DNA from: Bacteroidaceae bacterium
GTDB taxonomy: Bacteria > Bacteroidota > Bacteroidia > Bacteroidales > Bacteroidaceae
Assembly: GCA_017633615.1 (NCBI GenBank)
Contig: JAGBPB010000046.1
Span: 1 to 34,203, forward strand
Reading direction: 5' to 3'
DNA: 34,203 nucleotides
Position 1 is the first letter of the stretch. Each line of letters starts with the position of its first letter. Below are positions 15,537-21,224 of this stretch, piece after piece. The notes under the pieces are model-generated. The model did no database searches. It worked only from the letters and a program-made list of their open reading frames with translations, and was not told where the DNA came from. A program made the translations under genes and the position numbers.

Positions 15537-15564
15537 AGCCAACAGCCAATAGCCAAAAGCCAAA
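15537..15564. repeat. Heptanucleotide tandem repeat, 4 copies
   Basis: AGCCAAC, AGCCAAT, AGCCAAA and AGCCAAA follow one another without a gap. In the gene direction this is TTGGCTN four times. The array occupies 28 of the 29 bases between the pth stop and the S4-protein ATG. Slippage would change the spacing between the two genes in steps of 7 bp. Confidence 0.85.
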
Positions 15565-15565
15565 G

Positions 15566-16129
15566 TTATTTATTATTGAACTTGCACATGGTGTCGTCAA
15601 TGCCTGCCAGGCAGAAATTCCTGACGGCCTCGACAGCCACGGGTATGCGCTCATCAAGAATCTTGCGCTCATCATCACTGAAAGGGTCGAGCACAAACTT
15701 TATCTGGGCACCCATGGGGTAGTCATTGCCAATGCCAAAGCGCAGACGGCTGAATTGCTCGGAACACAGCACCTGAATGATATTGCCTATGCCGTTGTGA
15801 CCACCGCCGCTCCCTTGCTTGCGCAGGCGTATCTTACCAAGAGGCAGAGCCAGGTCATCGGCCACTACCAGAAGGCTTTCAGGCTGGATATTCTCCTTGT
15901 TCATCCAGTAGCGGACGGCATTGCCGCTCAGGTTCATAAAGGTTGTGGGTTTGAGGAGCACAAGCTCACGGTTCTTTATGCGCATGTTGGCTACAAAACC
16001 GTATCGCTTGTCCTCAAAAACAGTATCGGACGCCTTAGCTAGGGCGTCCAATACCATAAATCCTATGTTGTGGCGGGTATCTTGGTATTCGTCGCCCGGA
16101 TTACCCAGCCCCACAATCAGATACTTCAT
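15566..16129 (-). CDS. pth: Peptidyl-tRNA hydrolase
   Basis: A 187-residue cytoplasmic enzyme that frees tRNA from peptidyl-tRNA released by stalled or aborted ribosomes. The opening YLIVGLGNPGDEYQDTRHNI carries the catalytic His at residue 20. KPTTFMNLSGNAVRYW (about 60-75) provides the conserved Asn, and VADDLALPLGKIRLRKQGSG plus GHNGI (about 89-113) the catalytic Asp and second His region. The length is typical. It lies 8 bp downstream of rplY and upstream of the S4 protein. rplY-pth is a very common pair in bacteria, and the three genes are probably one transcript from the promoter near 16860. Confidence 0.96.
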   Translation of the reverse strand: MKYLIVGLGNPGDEYQDTRHNIGFMVLDALAKASDTVFEDKRYGFVANMRIKNRELVLLKPTTFMNLSGNAVRYWMNKENIQPESLLVVADDLALPLGKIRLRKQGSGGGHNGIGNIIQVLCSEQFSRLRFGIGNDYPMGAQIKFVLDPFSDDERKILDERIPVAVEAVRNFCLAGIDDTMCKFNNK

Positions 16130-16137
16130 TCTTTATT

Positions 16138-16770
16138 TTACTCTGCGGCGGGAGCCTCAGCAGCGGGAGCCTCAGCAGCCTCCTCTGTTGCCTCAGCGGC
16201 AGCAGCTGAACGTGTTGACATAACTGTGCATATCACAGCGTCCTTGGGGCTTACAAACTCAATGCCGTCAACCTTGAGGTCACCAACCTTGAATGACTTA
16301 CCGATGGTAAGAGGTGTAACGTCAATCTCAACCTTCTCAGGAATATCAGTGTAGAGAGCCTTAGCCTTAACGCGGCGCAGGATCTGCTCCAGCTTACCAC
16401 CAGCCTTAACACCGGCTGCCAGACCGTTCAGCTTAACGGGAACTGCCATAACGATAGGCTTCTTGGGATCAACCTGATAGAAGTCAATGTGCAGGATGTT
16501 GTCCTTAACGGGGTGGAACTGAATCTCACGCATAACTGCCAGAACGGTGCTGCCGTCTATGGTCAGGTTAACTGAGAAAATATCGGGTGAATAAACGAGA
16601 TTGCGAACCTCTTCAAATGTTACGCTGAAAGCTTTTGCTACAGGAAGACCTTTCTCATCTCTCTCTACACCGTACAGGTTGCAGGGAATAAGGTTCTGCT
16701 TACGGAGTGCCTTGGCACCTTTCTTACCGAACTCGTTGCGGGCTGTGCCCTTAACTTCAATTGATTTCAT
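16138..16770 (-). CDS. rplY: 50S ribosomal protein L25 (Ctc/TL5 type)
   Basis: A 210-residue two-domain L25 of the long Ctc type, which binds 5S rRNA. The N-terminal domain (about 1-90) has IEVKGTARNEFGKKGAKALR and IPCNLYGVE. The C-terminal beta-rich domain (about 95-185) has HIDFYQVDPKKPIVMAVPVK and GGKLEQILRRVKAKALYTDI. The tail is a low-complexity Ala/Glu/Pro run (EAAEAPAAEAPAAE) encoded by a short direct repeat at about 16150-16190. It is first of a three-gene minus-strand operon with pth and the S4 protein. A strong promoter and a 5' hairpin precede it. Confidence 0.95.
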   Translation of the reverse strand: MKSIEVKGTARNEFGKKGAKALRKQNLIPCNLYGVERDEKGLPVAKAFSVTFEEVRNLVYSPDIFSVNLTIDGSTVLAVMREIQFHPVKDNILHIDFYQVDPKKPIVMAVPVKLNGLAAGVKAGGKLEQILRRVKAKALYTDIPEKVEIDVTPLTIGKSFKVGDLKVDGIEFVSPKDAVICTVMSTRSAAAAEATEEAAEAPAAEAPAAE

Positions 16771-16827
16771 TTTAAACGTGTTACTCTAAATTGTTATTAC
16801 TCAATTCACCATCACACAAAACACTAC

Positions 16828-16853
16828 CTTTTACGGCAGGCTTTACGTAAAAG
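16828..16853 (-). promoter_or_regulatory. 5' leader hairpin of rplY
   Basis: An 8-bp perfect stem (CTTTTACG / CGTAAAAG, 16828-16835 with 16846-16853) and a 10-base loop. It falls at the expected 5' end of the rplY transcript. It could stabilise the message or be an autoregulatory site; no known ribosomal-leader class is recognised. Confidence 0.45.
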
Positions 16854-16858
16854 CGGCG

Positions 16859-16890
16859 CAAAGGTAGTGCAAAAAAATTGTATATACAAA
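16859..16890 (-). promoter_or_regulatory. Promoter of rplY-pth-S4 operon
   Basis: On the minus strand, -33 TTTG (16890-16887), a 20-bp spacer, then -7 TACCTTTG (16866-16859). Both boxes match the Bacteroidota consensus, and the spacing is ideal. About 88 bp separate the -7 box from the rplY ATG. Confidence 0.75.
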
Positions 16891-16897
16891 TATTTCT

Positions 16898-17266
16898 TTA
16901 GAACTCGATTTTGAAGTCATCCTTAGGCTCTTCTGATGCGGGCTCGTTGGCTGCAGCCTCAGGTGCGGGGGCATTGGCTTCTGTTTTCTCAGCCTCGTGG
17001 ATGAACTTTATGGTTTTGGTCAGTCCGTCAATGAAGTTGCTGAAATCTTCGCGATAAAGGAATATCTTATGCTTCTCAAAACTTACCTGCTGGTCATCGC
17101 CCTCGCCGCTCACAATCTTCTTGCTCTCAGTGATTGAGAGATACATCTCGTCCTTGCGTGTCTTGCGAACATCCATGTAGTAGATGCGTTTCCCGGCCTT
17201 GATGGCGTGTGAGAAAATCACATCCTTTTCCATCTCATCGGCTGTCTTCTTCCTGTACTCCTCCAT
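16898..17266 (-). CDS. PUR-family DNA/RNA-binding protein (DUF3276)
   Basis: A 122-residue protein. Residues about 14-90 (KDVIFSHAIKAGKRIYYMDV, LSITESKKI, FEKHKIFLYREDFSNFIDGL) match DUF3276, whose structures show the PUR-alpha fold for single-stranded DNA/RNA binding. The basic, aromatic KAGKRIYYMDVRKTRKDEMY face is characteristic. The C-terminus is an acidic Ala/Glu/Pro-rich tail. The physiological role in Bacteroidota is not settled. It diverges from nusB and ends just before the rplY promoter, so it is probably transcribed alone, from the promoter at 17296-17326. Confidence 0.85.
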   Translation of the reverse strand: MEEYRKKTADEMEKDVIFSHAIKAGKRIYYMDVRKTRKDEMYLSITESKKIVSGEGDDQQVSFEKHKIFLYREDFSNFIDGLTKTIKFIHEAEKTEANAPAPEAAANEPASEEPKDDFKIEF

Positions 17267-17295
17267 AACGCGACAGATTATATTTTAAATTTCTA

Positions 17296-17326
17296 CAAAT
17301 TTGGTGAATTGATTTGATATTGCCAA
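17296..17326 (-). promoter_or_regulatory. Candidate promoter of the DUF3276 gene
   Basis: On the minus strand, TTG (17326-17324), a 20-bp spacer, then CAAATTTG (17303-17296), which differs from TAnnTTTG at its first base only. The ATG is 29 bp downstream. Confidence 0.5.
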
Positions 17327-17367
17327 GAAATAGGGTGCGGAAATGGGCTTTGTGAGGAAAAAATTAG

Positions 17368-17375
17368 TACTTTTG
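17368..17375 (+). promoter_or_regulatory. Candidate -7 element of the nusB operon
   Basis: TACTTTTG matches TAnnTTTG exactly and ends 25 bp before the nusB ATG. The nearest TTTG upstream (17349-17352) is only 15 bp away, so the -33 box is uncertain. Confidence 0.5.
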
Positions 17376-17400
17376 CAAACCGATTTACGGTTTGGACACA

Positions 17401-18324
17401 ATGATCAACAGAGTTCTCATCAGACTGAAAGTAGTTCAGGTAATCTACGCATACTACCAGAACGGCGGGCAGAAGGCTGCAATGGCCGATCGTGAGCTTG
17501 CCCAGAGCATTGACAGTGCTTATTCTCTCTACAAAACCCTATTGTTTATTCCTGTGGCTTGGGCCATTCAGATACGCAAATCCGTGGCAAAACAGAAGCG
17601 TATGGATGTGCCGCACATATCGCGCAAGGAGATTCTTTTTGCCGATAACAGATTCATAGCACAGTTGGAGAAGAACGCTGAGCTTGACTCATTCGTGCAG
17701 AGCAATGATTTGGATTGGCTGTATGAATCAGACTGGCTGCGCAACACTTGCGCTGCAATCATTGAATCAGACGCGATGGAGGAGTATATCCAGGGTGAGA
17801 AGTTTGATTTTGCAGCCGATAAGGAGCTTTGCCGCAAGTTGTACAAGGAGTTCATAGAGAGCAGTGATGACCTGGATGCCCTGCTTGAGGAGCAGAACAT
17901 TTACTGGAACGGTGATAAGGAACTCATTGACTCATTCGTGCTCAAGACCATACGCTCATTTGATGACGGCAAGGTGAGTGACCAGCCGCTCAAGAGTGAG
18001 TTCAAGGATGATGAGGACCGTCAGTTTGCAGTTGACCTGCTTCATTACGGACTGGAGATGGCCGGAGAGCGTGAGAAGGCCGTTGCAGCCAACTGCCGCA
18101 GGTGGGATCCTAGCCGTCTGGCATTCCTGGATGTGATTATCATTCAGGTGGCTATGGCTGAGATGCTTCATTTCCCGGGCATTCCTGTCAGGGTAACCAT
18201 GAATGAGTACGTGGAGCTGGCCAAATCACTCAGCACGCCTGCAAGCGGCAGTTTTGTAAACGGTATGCTTGATACCATTGCCAAGGATATGACCGCTCAG
18301 GGCAGAATTAACAAGGAGTTTTAA
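17401..18324 (+). CDS. nusB: Transcription antitermination factor NusB (long form)
   Basis: A 307-residue protein, about twice the E. coli NusB, as is usual in Bacteroidota. The N-terminus INRVLIRLKVVQVIYAYYQN and the C-terminal domain (about 195-303) match the NusB RNA-binding fold: DRQFAVDLLHYGLEMAGERE, WDPSRLAFLDVIIIQVAMAE, and FPGIPVRVTMNEYVELAKSL then STPASGSFVNGMLDTIA. The middle part (about 60-190) is a charged lineage-specific insertion. NusB with S10 binds boxA and promotes rRNA antitermination. The ATG at 17401 is preferred over the in-frame TTG at 17392. First gene of a nusB-yajC-YbbR-coaE-DUF5606 run with gaps of 1-19 bp. Confidence 0.93.
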   Translation: MINRVLIRLKVVQVIYAYYQNGGQKAAMADRELAQSIDSAYSLYKTLLFIPVAWAIQIRKSVAKQKRMDVPHISRKEILFADNRFIAQLEKNAELDSFVQSNDLDWLYESDWLRNTCAAIIESDAMEEYIQGEKFDFAADKELCRKLYKEFIESSDDLDALLEEQNIYWNGDKELIDSFVLKTIRSFDDGKVSDQPLKSEFKDDEDRQFAVDLLHYGLEMAGEREKAVAANCRRWDPSRLAFLDVIIIQVAMAEMLHFPGIPVRVTMNEYVELAKSLSTPASGSFVNGMLDTIAKDMTAQGRINKEF

Positions 18325-18343
18325 TCAAATACAATAAACAATT

Positions 18344-18793
18344 ATGGCACAAATGCTTTTACTCAATCCCTTCCAGATGACATATCAGGAGGTGAACATG
18401 CAACACACAGTTAACTTCATCCAGGATGTGAATCTTGATGCACCCGCGTCATCCGGTTCAACCGGCGCTCAGGGCGGCGGCATGGGCGGTATGCTCTGGA
18501 TATTCATTATCATCGGTCTGATGATGATTCTCATGATGCGTCCCCGTCAGGATAAGGAGGGTGAGAAGTTCCGTAACGCACTGCAGAAAGAGCAGGATGT
18601 TGTTACAAGTTCAGGTATATTCGGTAAGATCAAGGATATTGATGAGGTTTCTGTAACCCTTGAGATCGCCCAGGGCATGAAGATCAAGGTTGACAAGCGT
18701 TACGTCAATCCTGTTCCCACACCTCAGCCCGTTAAGCCTGAGAAGCCTTCACGCCGCAAGAAGAAGGATCCCAGCAAGGACGAGAAAGCATAA
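18344..18793 (+). CDS. yajC: Preprotein translocase subunit YajC
   Basis: A 149-residue small membrane protein. One transmembrane helix, GMLWIFIIIGLMMILMM (about 49-65), is followed at once by the family signature RPRQDKEGEKFRNALQKEQD and VVTSSGIFGKIKDID, then a Lys/Pro-rich cytoplasmic tail. YajC associates with SecDF and the Sec translocon. The first ATG (18344) gives a long 48-residue segment before the helix; an in-frame ATG at 18398 would give 131 residues, nearer the usual size, so the exact start is uncertain. It lies 19 bp after nusB and 12 bp before the YbbR-like gene. Confidence 0.92.
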   Translation: MAQMLLLNPFQMTYQEVNMQHTVNFIQDVNLDAPASSGSTGAQGGGMGGMLWIFIIIGLMMILMMRPRQDKEGEKFRNALQKEQDVVTSSGIFGKIKDIDEVSVTLEIAQGMKIKVDKRYVNPVPTPQPVKPEKPSRRKKKDPSKDEKA

Positions 18794-18805
18794 ATCGTCA
18801 GACGC

Positions 18806-19807
18806 ATGCGGGAGCAAGGAAATCCCAAATCCCGATTTGCAGAGATATTGAGAAAAATCGGAGTCTCCCTTCTGAATCTTTTCAGAGGGGATTTCCTGGT
18901 TTTTCTGCTTTTTCTGGCCATAACATTCTTCATATGGTGGTCACAGACCATGAGTCAGGACTACGAGACCATAATGAAGATTCCGGTCCAGGTCAATTCA
19001 ATTCCAGAAAACGTCAGGGTTACCGTGCAGCCTGCAAGTCAGCTGACCGTCTCATTGAGCGGCAAGGGCACGGCTTTGCGTAAATCAGGCAGGAGAGGCG
19101 GTAAGAACGTGCTGAATATCAGCAACAGCGTCTTTATCATGAACCAAGGGCACGCATCGCTTTCCACGCATTGGCTCAGGGATTCCATATCGGCTTTACT
19201 GCCGGCATCCGTATCCGTGAGATCTATTGAGCCTGATTCCATTACGTATCAGTATGCTAATCAGCGCAGCCTGATGCTTCCTGTTGATTTTTCCGGCTTA
19301 ATAGAGAGCCAGGACCAGTTCTTTATGGAACGCATAGAGTTCAATCCTGACAGCGTCAGGGTAAACGTACTCATGTCTGATACTCTGACGCATCAGGTCA
19401 TTGCCGATGCGGGCTCAATTGTTCTCTCAGCCGATACTACCACCCGGACAGTCGCTCTTAAACCGTCTCCGGGCGTGGTGCTCAACACCGATAATGTCCA
19501 GATGACCATAATAGCCCAGCAGTACACCGAAAAGAGTCTTGAGGTACCTGTTACCGGTATCAATTTTCCGGATAATCTTACCTTGAAGGCTTTTCCCTCA
19601 AAGGCTGTGGTCTCAGTTTGGGTCAAGATGTCAGAGTATGACAGGGTCAATGCGTCTGATTTTCAGGTGGTTGTTGATTATAATGACATATCCGGGCGTG
19701 ACGGTTCCAAGGCTACGCTACGCATATTCTCGCAGCCTGCCAATGTGCGCAACGTAAGGCTCCAGACCCGCACGGTTGATTATCTGATGGAGGCAAAGCT
19801 GTTCTGA
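18806..19807 (+). CDS. YbbR-like domain membrane-anchored protein
   Basis: A 333-residue protein with a short basic cytoplasmic N-terminus, one membrane helix (FLVFLLFLAITFFIWWSQTM, about 31-50) and an extracytoplasmic beta-rich region. The region starting IPVQVNSIPENVRVTVQPAS and later IPVTGINFPDNLTLKAFPSK-type segments (here LEVPVTGINFPDNL) match YbbR/CdaR repeats. CdaR in Firmicutes controls the diadenylate cyclase CdaA, but no cyclase gene is adjacent here, so that role cannot be transferred. In Bacteroidota this gene commonly stands between yajC and coaE, as here (1 bp before coaE). Confidence 0.85.
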   Translation: MREQGNPKSRFAEILRKIGVSLLNLFRGDFLVFLLFLAITFFIWWSQTMSQDYETIMKIPVQVNSIPENVRVTVQPASQLTVSLSGKGTALRKSGRRGGKNVLNISNSVFIMNQGHASLSTHWLRDSISALLPASVSVRSIEPDSITYQYANQRSLMLPVDFSGLIESQDQFFMERIEFNPDSVRVNVLMSDTLTHQVIADAGSIVLSADTTTRTVALKPSPGVVLNTDNVQMTIIAQQYTEKSLEVPVTGINFPDNLTLKAFPSKAVVSVWVKMSEYDRVNASDFQVVVDYNDISGRDGSKATLRIFSQPANVRNVRLQTRTVDYLMEAKLF

Positions 19808-19808
19808 T

Positions 19809-20408
19809 ATGGTTGTGATTGGGATGACAGGCGGAATAGGATGCGGCAAGAGCTATGTATCCGACAAGATGAAGATTCGCGGCATTCCTGTCTATGATTC
19901 CGATACACGTGCCAAACTTATAACGGCTACAGATCCCGTACTTAAACTTGAGCTTACCCGCCTAGTGGGTCCTACGCTCTATTGTCAGTGCGGTTGCGGC
20001 GTTATGCAGAAGGAGGTTCTCTCTAAGTTCATATTCGGTAATCCTGAGAATCTGGCCAAGGTAAATGCCATTATTCATCCGCGTGTCAAGGAGGATTTCA
20101 AATTGTGGGCGGCAAACCAGAAAGGTAAGGATTTCTGCATACTTGAATCAGCTATACTGTTTGAATCCGGATTTGAAAAGGAGGTTGATTTCAAGGTGTG
20201 TGTTGACGCTCCATTGGAACTGCGCATACAGCGTTGCATGAAACGTGACGGGGTGGAGCGTGAGGCGATACTTAAGCGAATCTCCAGCCAGATGGACCAG
20301 GCTGAGAAATGCCGTCTTGCTGATTTTGTGATCGTGAATGATAATGTGCATGATCTGGCTGTCCAGATTGATGCCCTTTTGGATAAGTGTAAGAAAAACT
20401 TTAAATAA
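19809..20408 (+). CDS. coaE: Dephospho-CoA kinase
   Basis: A 199-residue P-loop kinase that phosphorylates the 3'-hydroxyl of dephospho-CoA, the last step of coenzyme A synthesis. The Walker A motif GGIGCGKS is at residues 8-15. Further family segments are IPVYDSDTRAKLI (about 29-41), NAIIHPRVKEDFKLW (about 88-102), LESAILFESGFEK (the L-x-E-x-x-x-L-F-E motif, about 113-125) and RIQRCMKRDGVEREAILKRI (the lid). It starts 1 bp after the YbbR-like stop and is clearly in the same transcript. Confidence 0.95.
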   Translation: MVVIGMTGGIGCGKSYVSDKMKIRGIPVYDSDTRAKLITATDPVLKLELTRLVGPTLYCQCGCGVMQKEVLSKFIFGNPENLAKVNAIIHPRVKEDFKLWAANQKGKDFCILESAILFESGFEKEVDFKVCVDAPLELRIQRCMKRDGVEREAILKRISSQMDQAEKCRLADFVIVNDNVHDLAVQIDALLDKCKKNFK

Positions 20409-20419
20409 CAGATATAATT

Positions 20420-20839
20420 ATGCTGAACGAGATTTTGACAATTTCAGGCAAGCCTAGCCTGTATAAGCTCCTTACCCGCGGACGTGGTGCGCTGATTGTA
20501 GAGAACATTGATGAGACCAAGAAGCGTTTCCCTATTCAGGGCACAGACAAGGTGGTTTCATTGGGTGATATTTCAATCTTTACTGATGAGAAGGAGATGC
20601 CTCTGCGTGAGGTGTTCCTGGCTATTGAAGCCAAGCTTGGCAAGAAGGAGATTGAGTTTAACTGGAAGAAGGCCTCAAATGATGAACTTCTCAAGTTCTT
20701 TGCGGGTATCGTTCCTGATTTTGACCGCGAGCGCGTATATCCCAGTCATATCAAGAAGATTGCAGGTTGGTATGACCTTCTTGTCAAATACGGCGAGAAT
20801 GATTTCTCTGAGCCCAAGGCTGAAGAAGAAAGTAAGTAA
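20420..20839 (+). CDS. DUF5606 family protein
   Basis: A 139-residue soluble protein starting MLNEILTISGKPSLYKLLTR, characteristic of DUF5606, a Bacteroidota family of unknown function. It has an N-terminal beta-rich part (GALIVENIDETKKRFPI, VVSLGDISIFTD) and a helical C-terminal part (LLKFFAGIVPDFDRERVYPS, HIKKIAGWYDLLVKYGEND). No catalytic residues are evident. It is last in the nusB run, 11 bp after coaE, a conserved neighbour in this group. The final codons and the stop (20831-20839) form the left tip of inverted-repeat element B, so the extreme C-terminus may derive from that element. Confidence 0.85.
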   Translation: MLNEILTISGKPSLYKLLTRGRGALIVENIDETKKRFPIQGTDKVVSLGDISIFTDEKEMPLREVFLAIEAKLGKKEIEFNWKKASNDELLKFFAGIVPDFDRERVYPSHIKKIAGWYDLLVKYGENDFSEPKAEEESK

Positions 20840-21111
20840 GCATTTTACGGGGGTATAGCGTCAAAACTACGCTGCCGTTGATCTTTCAATCTGAGGAGAC
20901 AGCACCGTCCTGGCTACTACAAACCCCTACAGCCCCTAAACGTCGAACTCGGCCTTTTACCCGCCATCGGCGTGTAACGTGCCTCGGACATGCGCCGTTT
21001 TTAACGGGAGCTTCCGAGGCTTTTCGTTTTACGCCGTCCGCTTATGCTCCTCAGACTGAAAGATCTGCTATCGCTATTTAATACCCCTTCCAAATTTAAT
21101 GCTTACTTACT
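20831..21111. repeat. Long inverted-repeat element B (281 bp, structured) after DUF5606
   Basis: The outer arms are a perfect 14-bp inverted repeat, AGTAAGTAAGCATT (20831-20844) with its complement at 21098-21111. Inside it, GGGGTAT (20850-20856) pairs with ATACCCC (21081-21087), AGCG pairs with CGCT, and a 19-bp block with one mismatch pairs 20880-20898 with 21047-21065. The core has a hairpin TTAC..CGCC/GGCG..GTAA (20957-20977) and a stem GCCTCGGA/TCCGAGGC (20981-20988 with 21013-21020), followed by TTTTCGTTTT, which looks like a terminator. This explains most of the 385-bp gene-free stretch 20840-21224. A 67-codon open frame inside it is not credible. Confidence 0.75.
20981..21030 (+). terminator. 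Terminator-like hairpin in element B
   Basis: An 8-bp perfect stem GCCTCGGA/TCCGAGGC, with a nested CCGTT/AACGG hairpin in the loop and T-rich TTTTCGTTTT directly after. It would end the nusB-to-DUF5606 transcript. Confidence 0.6.
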
Positions 21112-21167
21112 CTGATTTTGCCATAAATTGCAATTCATATAAAATAATATTTTATATGCGTTTTTTC

Positions 21168-21198
21168 TTGGCAAATTGAAAATTATGCAATATCTTTG
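21168..21198 (+). promoter_or_regulatory. Promoter of the DUF4954-SIS genes
   Basis: TTG (21168-21170), a 20-bp spacer, and TATCTTTG (21191-21198), a full match to the Bacteroidota TTG-N20-TAnnTTTG pattern. The ATG is 26 bp after the -7 box. Confidence 0.75.
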
Positions 21199-21224
21199 CA
21201 AACGCAATTCCTCAAAAGGACAAT

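Noticed and set aside
15125..15556. Longer S4-protein reading from the ATG at 15556
   Set aside because: The extra seven residues would come from the 7-bp tandem repeat, while the ATG at 15535 sits directly before the S4 motif.
16141..16200. Repeat at the rplY 3' end as an independent element
   Set aside because: It is coding low-complexity sequence for the Ala/Glu/Pro tail common in long L25 proteins.
18806..19807. YbbR-like protein as a proven diadenylate cyclase regulator
   Set aside because: No cyclase gene is adjacent, and the yajC-YbbR-coaE order is common in Bacteroidota, so the Firmicutes role cannot be assumed.
20878..21081. 67-codon open frame inside element B
   Set aside because: It runs through both arms of the inverted repeat and the terminator-like stem, shows no recognisable protein features, and has no start signals.
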